From a candidate division GN15 bacterium (lineage in GTDB: Bacteria > Zixibacteria > MSB-5A5 > GN15 > FEB-12), in assembly GCA_014727815.1 (NCBI GenBank), contig WJMS01000015.1, positions 1-52,076 on the forward strand: DNA of 52,076 nucleotides, read 5' to 3'. The notes under the pieces are model-generated. The model saw only the letters and a list, made by a program, of their open reading frames with translations, did no database searches and was not told the DNA's origin. Shown here piece by piece: positions 1-7,763 of the stretch. Positions within the stretch are counted from its first letter, which is position 1. The number at the start of each line of letters is the position of its first letter. Made by a program: the position numbers and the translations under genes.

Positions 1-2
1 CG

Positions 3-1046
3 ATCGACACCCAGTTTGCGGTGGCGACGGTGGCGACGGGAATTATCGGCGCTGTGACGTTCTGGGGCTCGCTGGTCGCATTCGGCAAGCTCCAGGGGAT
101 CATCGGCGACGCGGCGGTGCTGTTTGCCGGGCAGAAATATCTCAATGCGATACTGGCATTGGTGGCGATCGCGCTGGCGGTCATGGTCGGGTTTGATCCG
201 AACCAGACGACGATGTTCTGGATCATGATCGGGATAGCCTCGGTGCTCGGGATTACCCTGGTCATCCCGATCGGTGGCGCGGATATGCCGGTGGTGATTG
301 CGCTGTTGAACTCCTACTCCGGTCTTGCGGCCGCGGCGACCGGGTTTGTGCTCGACAACAACGTGCTGATCATCTCCGGTTCGCTGGTTGGCGCCTCGGG
401 GCTGATCCTGACCAATATCATGTGCAAGGCGATGAACCGGTCGCTGACCAATGTACTGTTCGGTGTGCTGGGACCCTCGGCCGAGGGCGCCTCGGCTGAT
501 GATGTCTACGCCGGGAAGGTCAAGGCGACCTCGGCTGAAGAAGTGGCCATGCTTTTTGACGGCGCCCAGCGGGCAATCATCGTGCCGGGTTACGGTATGG
601 CAGTGGCGCAGGCGCAGCACGCGGTGCGTGACCTGACGAACCTGCTCGAGTCGCGAGGGGTCGAGGTCGACTTTGCCATCCACCCGGTGGCCGGTCGTAT
701 GCCCGGACACATGAATGTGCTGCTGGCCGAGGCAAATGTCTCCTACGACAAGCTCAAGGAGATGGATGAGGTCAACCCGACGTTCGCCCAGACCGATGTA
801 GCTATCGTGATTGGCGCGAATGACGTGGTCAATCCGGTGGCGCGCACCGATCCACAGTCGCCGATTGCGGGGATGCCGATTCTCGATGTCGACAAGGCGC
901 GGACGGTGGTGGTGATCAAGCGCAGCCTCTCCCCCGGTTTTGCCGGTATTCCCAACCCGCTGTTTGCCGCCGACAATACGCTGATGTTTTTTGCCGACGG
1001 CAAGAAGGCGGTGCTGGAGATGGTTGCGGCGATCAAGGAGTCATAG
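3..1046 (+). CDS. pntB: NAD(P) transhydrogenase subunit beta, 5' end missing
   Basis: Membrane-bound proton-translocating transhydrogenase, beta subunit: hydride transfer from NADH to NADP+ driven by the proton gradient. The frame is open to the left edge, so the start lies outside the window; about 347 codons are present against roughly 460 for the family. The first half is hydrophobic membrane domain. The second half is the NADP-binding domain III, with recognisable GYGMAVAQAQHAV, AGRMPGHMNVLLAEA, GANDVVNP and KRSLSPGF motifs. A rho-independent terminator lies 28 bases past the stop, so this is the last gene of its operon; a pntA gene is expected just to the left (inference). Identification is firm. 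Confidence 0.96.
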   Translation: MDTQFAVATVATGIIGAVTFWGSLVAFGKLQGIIGDAAVLFAGQKYLNAILALVAIALAVMVGFDPNQTTMFWIMIGIASVLGITLVIPIGGADMPVVIALLNSYSGLAAAATGFVLDNNVLIISGSLVGASGLILTNIMCKAMNRSLTNVLFGVLGPSAEGASADDVYAGKVKATSAEEVAMLFDGAQRAIIVPGYGMAVAQAQHAVRDLTNLLESRGVEVDFAIHPVAGRMPGHMNVLLAEANVSYDKLKEMDEVNPTFAQTDVAIVIGANDVVNPVARTDPQSPIAGMPILDVDKARTVVVIKRSLSPGFAGIPNPLFAADNTLMFFADGKKAVLEMVAAIKES

Positions 1047-1074
1047 CTCGTCACACAGTGTTTCGACTGTCGAA

Positions 1075-1103
1075 GAGCCCTCGCTGTCGCGGGGGCTTTT
1101 TTT
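1075..1103 (+). terminator. Rho-independent terminator of pntB
   Basis: GC-rich stem with arms around AGCCC(T)CGC and GCGGGGGCT, followed by seven T residues (1097-1103). It lies directly downstream of the pntB stop. Confidence 0.85.
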
Positions 1104-1587
1104 ATGGGGACGATGTGAAATGGGTGCACGGCCGGGGGGCCCGATGGAATCGATCGCGTTGTTTCCACCGGTGAAGTCGACACAGCTGAAACGAGGTCAG
1201 ACTGAGCAGGCGTAAGCTTCGACCTCAGCCACCCCGACCGCAACCTTCCATGCTGCTATCCATCTCCCGTAGATCGAGTGATAAGACAGCGTTCCCGCCG
1301 GTTCGGCTGCGCTGCTCCGATTTCCCTGGCCTTTCGGCCAGAACAGCGCGACCACTTCAGAACGACAGAAGCGAACAACCGAAGACGGTGGCGGGACGAA
1401 CCGTCGGCGCCGGTACTGAGGGAAACCGGCAACGGGTGTTCACACGCTCCTGTCCATCGTATAGACGATACCGGATCGATTTTGTTTGCTACAATCGGTG
1501 CATGTGGCGACGGCCCATCGCCGGGGATGACGATGGGCCGTGCCGTGGGAGAGATACTAACGATGCACTGGAGGATACAGGGCCTTG
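1104..1587. other. Intergenic region, no convincing gene
   Basis: This 484-base stretch lies between the pntB terminator and the 3' end of the S41 peptidase gene. Short open frames exist on both strands, but none has a ribosome-binding site, a recognisable domain or low-complexity-free protein character. The only structure I see is the perfect inverted repeat at 1510-1541. Confidence 0.6.
1510..1541. repeat. Perfect 11-bp inverted repeat (hairpin)
   Basis: Arms ACGGCCCATCG (1510-1520) and CGATGGGCCGT (1531-1541) enclose a 10-base loop. It lies about 47 bases past the stop of the minus-strand S41 peptidase gene, so it may be a transcript-end hairpin, but no T-run follows on either strand. Confidence 0.6.
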
Positions 1588-2967
1588 TCAACTATCTGTC
1601 GAGCTTTTCGGTGACTCATCGGTGTGACCGTTGTCATAATGGCCGACCAGACGGATGGGATTGCCGGACATGTCGGTGACGACCTCGAGACGGAAGAAAT
1701 CGACCTCGTCGAACCAGAAGAGCGTCTCGGACATCGGTTGCGCTTTCATTTTCGGGTTATCGCCGCGCTGATACCAGAGCGAACCGTCTTCAACCCACAG
1801 CCGTCGCTCGCCGTACTCCCCGGCATAGGTGGCCAGAAGTTCGGGGTCGACCGAAACCGGGTTGAGTTTCGCGTCCAGGCCGGTCACGGTCCAGTCGAGC
1901 GCAAACGCCTGATTGGGATCCTTCGCGTCTTCCCGCAGTTTCTTCAGCGCTTCGAAATAGGCTTTATCCAGCGCCTTGTCGGCGTCTATTTCGATGTGGG
2001 GGGTGACACCGGCCCCTTCCCAATTGGTTCCGGAGATCGGGTTGATGGCCCGACCGAACGGAACAGCCATCTTGACGTGAACATTCGGGAAAACGTGACC
2101 ATCGACAGGGTGCGCCCCCCCGCCGGTGGCTTCACCGACGAGAGTGGCGCGCTCCAGATTCTTGAGATTGTAGGAAAACTCTTCGGCGCCGGAAAAAGTA
2201 TAGTCACTGGTCAGGACATACAGGTCGACATCGCTCAACCGCGGGCCGTCGACATGGGAGGCAGTCCAGAACTGCTTGATCGAGTCGGTCTCCCGGATAT
2301 AAAAGCTGTTGAGATGGACCGGCTCGTCGAAGAAGTAGCTCGTGATCAACTGGATCAACGAGGGTGAGCCGCCGCCATTCTCTCTCAGGTCGACAATCAG
2401 GGCATCGCAGTTGGCGAGGAAATTCATGGCGGCGACCGCAGTCGGGCCGGCCAGGGAGGCATCGACAAACTGGTTGAACTTCAGATAGCCGACATTGCCG
2501 GGCATGATCTCGAGCTTTTTGAACTTGTAGTTGTCACGCGCCATCCGTTCCCGCATTTCCTGGCGGTGTTTCTGCTTTTCCGCCTCGGTCGGTTCCGCCT
2601 GCGAGTAGCGAGCGACTTCCTGCGGCGACATGACACCAACCCTCAGGTGGCGGTCGTGGCAGATCTCGCGCAGGTCGTTGGTCAGAGCTTCGGTGAAGGC
2701 AGCAACAGTGGCGTAGTCCTTATACTTGCCCTGGTTGAGGTTCTTGCGAACGTACTGCTCCATCTCTTTGGCAACGTCGGGAAACACGTAGTAGTCGTTC
2801 AGGGCAGTTGTAATCGAGTCGACAATCTCGGCCCGCATGGCGTCGTCGCAGGCGATTGGTTCCGGACCGGCCGGCTGCTGGGCGTATGTTGCCAGGGATA
2901 GAAGTATTGCAGCGAGGACGATCATTGACGTCCGGACAAAGTTACTATACATGTCTTTCTGATACAT
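1588..2967 (-). CDS. S41-family (IRBP/tail-specific type) serine peptidase, exported
   Basis: Predicted secreted S41B-type peptidase, 459 residues. The start is the ATG at 2967, preceded by AGGAGG nine bases upstream; upstream in-frame codons overlap the MarR gene and are rejected. An N-terminal signal segment (about residues 10-30, ending near TYAQQ) is followed by a helical domain. The catalytic domain carries the DALIVDLRENGGGSPS region (about 188-203), the putative nucleophile Ser259 in TFSGAEE and Glu279 in GEATGGG, a typical S41 layout. No PDZ domain is obvious. The C-terminal about 90 residues look like a separate beta-rich domain. The MarR regulator lies 37 bases upstream on the same strand, so the two are probably co-transcribed. 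The substrate is unknown. Confidence 0.85.
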   Translation of the reverse strand: MYQKDMYSNFVRTSMIVLAAILLSLATYAQQPAGPEPIACDDAMRAEIVDSITTALNDYYVFPDVAKEMEQYVRKNLNQGKYKDYATVAAFTEALTNDLREICHDRHLRVGVMSPQEVARYSQAEPTEAEKQKHRQEMRERMARDNYKFKKLEIMPGNVGYLKFNQFVDASLAGPTAVAAMNFLANCDALIVDLRENGGGSPSLIQLITSYFFDEPVHLNSFYIRETDSIKQFWTASHVDGPRLSDVDLYVLTSDYTFSGAEEFSYNLKNLERATLVGEATGGGAHPVDGHVFPNVHVKMAVPFGRAINPISGTNWEGAGVTPHIEIDADKALDKAYFEALKKLREDAKDPNQAFALDWTVTGLDAKLNPVSVDPELLATYAGEYGERRLWVEDGSLWYQRGDNPKMKAQPMSETLFWFDEVDFFRLEVVTDMSGNPIRLVGHYDNGHTDESPKSSTDS

Positions 2968-3004
2968 CTCCACTTTCCTCCTCTGGAAGAATTGTCTTGT
3001 CACG

Positions 3005-3502
3005 TCAGCCGTGTCGGGGTGCGGCACTGAGTGTCTCGGCGACCCGCACATACATTTCGCGCCGATCGAGGGCCGCCTCGAGCTGATCGAGGGCCGCGAG
3101 CACATCGGCATCAGCCTCGGCCAGCCATCCCGCGGTCTGACCGGCGACTGCGTGCCAGACCGGCTGCAGCCGCTCGTGCAGGCGGCGACCGCGAGCGGTC
3201 AACGACAGCAGGCGGCGGCGCTCATCGTGCCGATCTCGTTTGGAGGCGATCAGTCCCGCGCGGGTCATGGCGCCGACAATCTGGTTGACCGCCGGGTGGG
3301 TCATGCCGAGTCGATCGGCGGCCTCAGTCACGGAAAGCGGGGCTTCCTCGGCCAACAGGTAGAGCATCAAAAACCAGCGGGCCTCGAAGTCGGTGTCGAG
3401 TTCGGCGTAGATGCGCGAGATATCGCGGTAGAGACGGTCGCTGAGGCGTTTGAAGCGGCTGGCCACAGCCAGCGGGCCGAGTTGGCGGACGAGGTCGGTC
3501 AT
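3005..3502 (-). CDS. MarR-family transcriptional regulator
   Basis: Winged-helix MarR-type repressor/activator, 165 residues. The central region shows the winged helix: the SVTEAADRLGMTHPAVNQIV helix-turn-helix (about residues 57-76), then the DNA-binding wing with SKRDRHDERRRLLSLTARG. Flanking helices are the usual dimerisation parts. An AGGGAG-like ribosome site precedes the ATG at 3502. The gene is upstream of the S41 peptidase on the same strand and divergent from the AGCS symporter. A 12-bp perfect palindrome at 3545-3556 sits about 40 bases upstream of the start and is the obvious candidate operator. The ligand is unknown. Confidence 0.9.
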   Translation of the reverse strand: MTDLVRQLGPLAVASRFKRLSDRLYRDISRIYAELDTDFEARWFLMLYLLAEEAPLSVTEAADRLGMTHPAVNQIVGAMTRAGLIASKRDRHDERRRLLSLTARGRRLHERLQPVWHAVAGQTAGWLAEADADVLAALDQLEAALDRREMYVRVAETLSAAPRHG

Positions 3503-3539
3503 CTGGATACGGCTCCCTGATTGGGGTGTGTTGACAGAT

Positions 3540-3563
3540 TTTACGTAAGCGCTTACATAAATG
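3540..3563. promoter_or_regulatory. Palindromic operator candidate upstream of marR
   Basis: The core GTAAGCGCTTAC (3545-3556) is a perfect 12-bp palindrome set in an AT-rich, nearly symmetric flank (ATTTTAC...). It lies in the divergent region between the MarR gene and the AGCS symporter, about 40 bases from the marR start. Autoregulation by MarR is an inference; no promoter hexamers were assigned. Confidence 0.5.
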
Positions 3564-3709
3564 TTTCACGCAGGTCGGCCCGAAGCGGAAAAAAAGTTGT
3601 GTCGCCAGTGTCGCGGCGACTATAGTAGAGCTGGTTGTCGCGCCGAGAGCGCCAAACCGGCAGCGATTGCCCCACCACCAGCACCGACACCATACACGCG
3701 AGGCTGTGA

Positions 3710-5044
3710 TTGGAAGCATTTGACAACTTCTGGGCCGAGGCGGTCGATCTTGCCTGGGGCATGCCCCTGGTTATCTTGCTGATCGGCGCGGGGCTGCTGT
3801 TTTCTATCCTGAGCAAGGCTCTTCCCCTGCGCGCCTGGCGTCACTCGATCGACATCATGCGCGGCAAGTTCGATAATCCGCATGAGCCGGGCGAAATCAG
3901 TCATTTTCAGGCGCTGACATCGGCGCTGTCGGCGACGCTCGGGATGGGGAATATCGCCGGGGTGGCGGTGGCGATCACGATGGGGGGGCCGGGATCGTTG
4001 TTCTGGATGTGGATTGCCGGTTTGGTGGGCATGGCCACCAAGTATTTCACCTGTACGCTGGCGGTCCTGCATCGCAAGAAGGACAGCCGCGGGGTCGATC
4101 AGGGCGGGCCGATGTATTATCTCGAGGTGGGGCTCGGGAAGTGGTTCAAGCCGCTGTCGATTGTCTTTTCGATCTGCGGGATGATCGGCTGCCTGGCGTT
4201 GTTCCAGATCAATCAGCTTTCGGGGCTGCTGGAGAGCGACTACGATATCAACCCGCTGATCACCGGGACGGTGTGCATGTTCCTGGTAGGTGCGGTTATT
4301 CTCGGCGGCATCATTCGGGTGGGCAAGGTCACCGAGAAGACGGTGCCGGCGATGTTCATCCTGTATGTGACCTGCGCGATTATTATCATTATCTCGAATT
4401 ACCAGCAGGTGCCGGATGTGATCTATTCGATCTTCAGCACGGCGTTTGGCGGCGAATCGTTGATCGGGGCCGGCACGGGCCTGGCGGTGCGCGAGGTGAT
4501 TGTCACCGGTGTCAAGCGGGCGGCGTTCTCGAATGAGGCGGGAATCGGGACGGCGCCGATGGCCCACGGCGCGGCCAAGACGAGCGAGCCGGTACGCGAG
4601 GGGCTGATTGCAATGCTCGGACCGTTTCTGGACACCAACGTTGTGTGCACGCTGACGGGGTTGGTGTTGCTGACGACCGGCGTGGCGGCCAACGAAGATG
4701 GTGTCGTGATGACGGCCAACGCGTTTGATGTCGGGTTGGGGATGTTCGGGCGGTTGGCGCTGACGGTTATCATCCTGCTGTTTTCGATTACGACGATGAT
4801 CTCGTACTCATACTACAGCCTGAAGTGTGCCAAGTACTTGTTTGGCGAGAAGATCGGGCAGCAGTATGTTTACATTTACCTGATTACCTTTCCCCTGGCG
4901 GCCGTGCTGAATCCTGGGACGGTCGTGAATATTATCGACACGTGTTTCGCATTGATGGCCGTGCCAACGTTGACGGGGGCGCTGTTGCTCTCGCCCCACG
5001 TGCTTCGGGCGACACGGGACTATTTCAGGCGGATGAACCTGTAG
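3710..5044 (+). CDS. Amino acid carrier, alanine or glycine:cation symporter (AGCS) family
   Basis: Inner-membrane sodium- or proton-coupled amino-acid symporter, 444 residues, similar in length to the family. Family signatures are clear: ATLGMGNIAGVAVAI near residue 80, GGPMYYLE near 137, and SNEAGIGTAPMAHGAAKTSEPVREG around 270-300. The start is a TTG at 3710 with GAGG six bases upstream; an in-frame TGA lies directly before it, so no longer start is possible. It is divergent from the MarR gene and may share its regulation. It overlaps by 20 bases the 3' end of the convergent flavoprotein gene. Alanine or glycine is the usual substrate of the family; the actual one cannot be told. Confidence 0.93.
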   Translation: MEAFDNFWAEAVDLAWGMPLVILLIGAGLLFSILSKALPLRAWRHSIDIMRGKFDNPHEPGEISHFQALTSALSATLGMGNIAGVAVAITMGGPGSLFWMWIAGLVGMATKYFTCTLAVLHRKKDSRGVDQGGPMYYLEVGLGKWFKPLSIVFSICGMIGCLALFQINQLSGLLESDYDINPLITGTVCMFLVGAVILGGIIRVGKVTEKTVPAMFILYVTCAIIIIISNYQQVPDVIYSIFSTAFGGESLIGAGTGLAVREVIVTGVKRAAFSNEAGIGTAPMAHGAAKTSEPVREGLIAMLGPFLDTNVVCTLTGLVLLTTGVAANEDGVVMTANAFDVGLGMFGRLALTVIILLFSITTMISYSYYSLKCAKYLFGEKIGQQYVYIYLITFPLAAVLNPGTVVNIIDTCFALMAVPTLTGALLLSPHVLRATRDYFRRMNL

Positions 5045-5609
5045 GCCTGTCGGGTGGCGAGCCGAAGGTGAAGGCGCCGGGGAAGTCCGGCTCGGCTTCT
5101 TTCTTTTTTCCGGTCCAGTAATCGATATCGAGGCGGTAGACGGCGATCCGGCTGAGATCGTTGTCCGTGACCGGGAGATAGTCTTCTCCCTCGACCAGGT
5201 GCGGGAAGTACTTGTGGTTGAGCTGCGCCATGGCGTGGCGGCGTTCGGTGAGGTCATCGACTACGCGGATGCGGCCAAAGGCAACGACTGACGCAAACTC
5301 CACACTAAACTCGGCGGCGATTTCGGCGGGCAGCAGGCGGCCCATGCTTGCGGCAGTGAAGGCACATCGGCTGCCCGGAGTATCGCGAACGGCGGTCACG
5401 AGTGTGCCGGTCGGGGCGGAATGGAAGTAGATGGCGTGGGTGTCGGGATCGTAGACGAAGGTGTTGGTCACCGGGTATGGCGCGCCCTCGCGGAGGACAG
5501 CCGTGGTGCCGAACGGCGCGGTTGCGATGAACTGCCGGATCCAGGTATCGTCACGGGCGCGGTCTTTGCGGCGCATGGCCGGATAGGCGCGGTCATCGGA
5601 TCCGGCCAC
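5025..5609 (-). CDS. Pyridoxamine 5'-phosphate oxidase-family (NimA-like) flavoprotein
   Basis: Split-barrel flavin-binding protein, 194 residues. Features of the PPOX/NimA type are an N-terminal MRRKDRARDDTWIRQFI helix, FGTTAVLREGAPYPVTNTFVYD, and IYFHSAPTGTLVTAVRDTPGSRCAFT, followed by a C-terminal region with YRLDIDYWTGKKK. Members bind FMN, F420 or haem, so the precise activity is open. The start is a GTG (5609-5607) that overlaps the TAG stop of the upstream Lrp/AsnC gene by one base (TAGTG). The two are therefore translationally coupled, and the Lrp protein may regulate its own operon. The 3' end overlaps the convergent symporter gene. Confidence 0.85.
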   Translation of the reverse strand: MAGSDDRAYPAMRRKDRARDDTWIRQFIATAPFGTTAVLREGAPYPVTNTFVYDPDTHAIYFHSAPTGTLVTAVRDTPGSRCAFTAASMGRLLPAEIAAEFSVEFASVVAFGRIRVVDDLTERRHAMAQLNHKYFPHLVEGEDYLPVTDNDLSRIAVYRLDIDYWTGKKKEAEPDFPGAFTFGSPPDRPTGSSA

Positions 5610-6091
5610 TACTTCTTCCCTTTGGACTGGTTTTTGAGATGATCGAGCGGCAGCTTGGCGGTTTCCTTGTAGGTCTCCATGACAATGGTCGTGCGGGTGG
5701 AGACGATGGTTTTGATGCGGCCGATCGGGTCGCGCAGCAGATGTGACAGGGCGGGAGTATCTTTCACCCGCACTTTGATAAGATAACAGTCTTCGCCGGC
5801 GATATTGTGCACTTCCTGTACCTGCGGGATTCGGACCAGTTCCTCGGCTGTTTCATCGGAGCCGACCGGTTCGTTGGTGCGGACGTAGATGTAGGCAGTG
5901 AGAGCGAGGTCTATCCCATCGGCATCGATTCTGGCTTCGTAGCCGCGCACGATGCCGCGTTCCTCGAGTTTGCGCATCCGTTCCCCCACGGCCGAGGTAG
6001 CCATACCGATTTTGCGGGCGATGGTGGAACTGGGGATGCGGGCGTTTTGCTGCAGGTAGGTCAGGATTTTGCGGTCGGTCTCATCGATCAT
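5609..6091 (-). CDS. Lrp/AsnC-family transcriptional regulator
   Basis: Feast/famine-type regulator of 160 residues. The N-terminal HTH spans about residues 1-60 (MIDETDRKILTYLQQNARIP, then SSTIARKIGMATSAVGERMRKLEERGIV). A C-terminal ligand-binding RAM domain follows with VQEVHNIAGEDCYLIKVRVKD. The start is the ATG at 6091 with GGAGG upstream; a longer in-frame extension to 6289 has no family similarity and is rejected. It is coupled to the downstream flavoprotein gene and divergent from the cytochrome operon, whose promoter lies about 150 bases away. An amino-acid effector is likely by family. Confidence 0.93.
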   Translation of the reverse strand: MIDETDRKILTYLQQNARIPSSTIARKIGMATSAVGERMRKLEERGIVRGYEARIDADGIDLALTAYIYVRTNEPVGSDETAEELVRIPQVQEVHNIAGEDCYLIKVRVKDTPALSHLLRDPIGRIKTIVSTRTTIVMETYKETAKLPLDHLKNQSKGKK

Positions 6092-6236
6092 CGGAACGTG
6101 TCTCCTCCATTGGCTTGCCGTAGTAAACAGCGAAGGCGGCGGTGGGGCAATTGGATTTTTCATTGTCGCGCGGGCACGAATCGACGGGGCGTTTCGCAAA
6201 AACAGCGCATCATAGACCAGAAATGCGACAATTTGC

Positions 6237-6265
6237 TTGACAGCATCGACTGTTTTGCCTACGAT
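6237..6265 (+). promoter_or_regulatory. Sigma70-type promoter of the cytochrome operon
   Basis: A perfect -35 box TTGACA (6237-6242), a 17-base spacer and a -10 box TACGAT (6260-6265, four of six consensus bases). It lies about 80 bases upstream of the cytochrome start at 6348 on the same strand. This is the clearest promoter in the window. Confidence 0.7.
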
Positions 6266-6347
6266 AGTCGAAGACAACTCTCCAGCCATGTTTTGCCGCG
6301 GACATGCTGAGCATCAGCCGTTAACCCACCTGAAAGGAGCTTCAGGC

Positions 6348-7748
6348 ATGGCAAGCATTTCCCCTCCCAACCAGGACAGCAGACGTGTGTTTCCCCGGGG
6401 TATCTGGGCTGCCGTCGTTATGTGCATGGTATGTCTCGCAATTGTCGCCGTTGGCGTGTATGCGAGCGACGGCGCGCCGGCGGCGGGAACGTATTCGTAC
6501 GATGAGTTTGAGACCCCGGAGTTTTGTGGGACCTCGTGCCACACCGATCTCTATGTCCAGTGGACGCAGGCGATGATGTCGCATGCGTATACGCACCATT
6601 GGGATGAGATCGAGTACTTTGAACTGGCGGTCCCGCATGCCGAGAAGGACGAGAAAGTGGCTGAGGTGAAGGCCGGTTGCAACGGTTGCCACTCGCCGCT
6701 GGCCTATCTCAATGGTGGTTTTCCGCCGCCGCGGCCGGCTGAAAACAGCCGGGCGAACGAGAGTGTTTCCTGCGAGGTCTGCCACAATATCACCGGCATT
6801 ACACAGGATACGGCGTACAATTTCAACTTTGTCTGGGATCCGGGTGACACCAAGTACGGTCCCCGCGCCACCGGCGAGTCGCCGGCGCACGAGATGGCCA
6901 AGTCGGAGTTTTTGGCGACGACCGAGCTGTGTGGCGGGTGTCACAATGAGAAGAGTCCCTACGGCGTGTGGGTGAAGTCGACGCAGCTGGAGTGGCTTGA
7001 GGGGCCGTACGCCGAGGAAGATGTGCGCTGTCACGACTGCCATATGACGTACGGCAAGATGGCGACCGCGTCGATGGGACCGGTGTATGATGATGCCCGG
7101 CTGCACCTTTTTCACGGCGCCCATGACAAGGGCAAGCTGCGGGGAGTGGTTGAGATCCGCCTCTACCCGGATATCCAGGAAGCCGTTCCGGGAGACCGGG
7201 TGAAGTTCACGGTGACCCTGTTCAATCAGAAGACCGGTCACAAATTCCCGACCGGGTCGGTTGAAGACCGGCTTGTCTGGCTGCATCTGGAGGCGACGGA
7301 CGCCGACGGCACCGTTTACCATCTGCCGGTCGACAAGAAGGGTTTCGAGGGCGAAGAGTATACGATTGGTGACTCGGTGCTGGCCTACCAGGATATGGGA
7401 ATTGCTCTCGATCGGCCGAATTTCGAGGGCGTCCAGCGTGACGGGATTCCGGTTGGGGATCGCATATTCCGCATGCCGTATTTCGATCCGCAGGGTCGGA
7501 TGACGATTCAGCAGTGGAACACGGCGTCGCTGGGGGTAGACTACCGCTTCGCACCGCGCGAGACCAAGGTGGAGACCTACACGTTTGATATCCCCTTCGA
7601 GGTCCCTGCCGGCGAGTTGACGGTGACCGCGAAGCTCAACTACCAGTTGCTGGTCAAACCGGTTGCGGACTTCCTCGATGTACCTGCCGAGGAGTCTGAG
7701 CCGTTTGTCGTGAATGAACAATCGACCACCCTGACTATCTTGCCGTAA
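6348..7748 (+). CDS. Membrane-anchored pentahaem c-type cytochrome (cytochrome c554-like)
   Basis: Multihaem cytochrome of 466 residues. The start is the ATG at 6348 with AAAGGAG eight bases upstream. A hydrophobic segment at about residues 20-38 is an uncleaved anchor or signal. Four canonical CXXCH sites are visible (C111-H115, C142-H146, C195-H199, C228-H232), plus one CXXXCH-type site at C60-H65 (CGTSCH). The C-terminal half (about 255-466) has no haem motif and looks like a beta-sandwich; it contains the GHKFPTG motif seen in multihaem cytochromes of this class. It is followed 15 bases later by the haem-bearing barrel gene, so the two form an operon. Periplasmic electron transfer is the likely role; the partner oxidase or reductase is unknown. 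Confidence 0.9.
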   Translation: MASISPPNQDSRRVFPRGIWAAVVMCMVCLAIVAVGVYASDGAPAAGTYSYDEFETPEFCGTSCHTDLYVQWTQAMMSHAYTHHWDEIEYFELAVPHAEKDEKVAEVKAGCNGCHSPLAYLNGGFPPPRPAENSRANESVSCEVCHNITGITQDTAYNFNFVWDPGDTKYGPRATGESPAHEMAKSEFLATTELCGGCHNEKSPYGVWVKSTQLEWLEGPYAEEDVRCHDCHMTYGKMATASMGPVYDDARLHLFHGAHDKGKLRGVVEIRLYPDIQEAVPGDRVKFTVTLFNQKTGHKFPTGSVEDRLVWLHLEATDADGTVYHLPVDKKGFEGEEYTIGDSVLAYQDMGIALDRPNFEGVQRDGIPVGDRIFRMPYFDPQGRMTIQQWNTASLGVDYRFAPRETKVETYTFDIPFEVPAGELTVTAKLNYQLLVKPVADFLDVPAEESEPFVVNEQSTTLTILP

Positions 7749-7763
7749 CGGGAGGCTGCATAC

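Noticed and set aside
1250-1679. Several overlapping frames in the gap after pntB
   Set aside because: They conflict with one another, have no ribosome sites and show Arg-rich composition typical of GC-rich non-coding DNA.
3620-4567. 315-codon minus-strand frame opposite the AGCS symporter
   Set aside because: Low-complexity Arg/His/Pro protein, antisense to a membrane protein; no start signals.
6342-7721. 459-codon minus-strand frame opposite the pentahaem cytochrome
   Set aside because: Shadow of a well-supported gene with promoter and haem motifs; the protein is Arg/His-rich with no family features.
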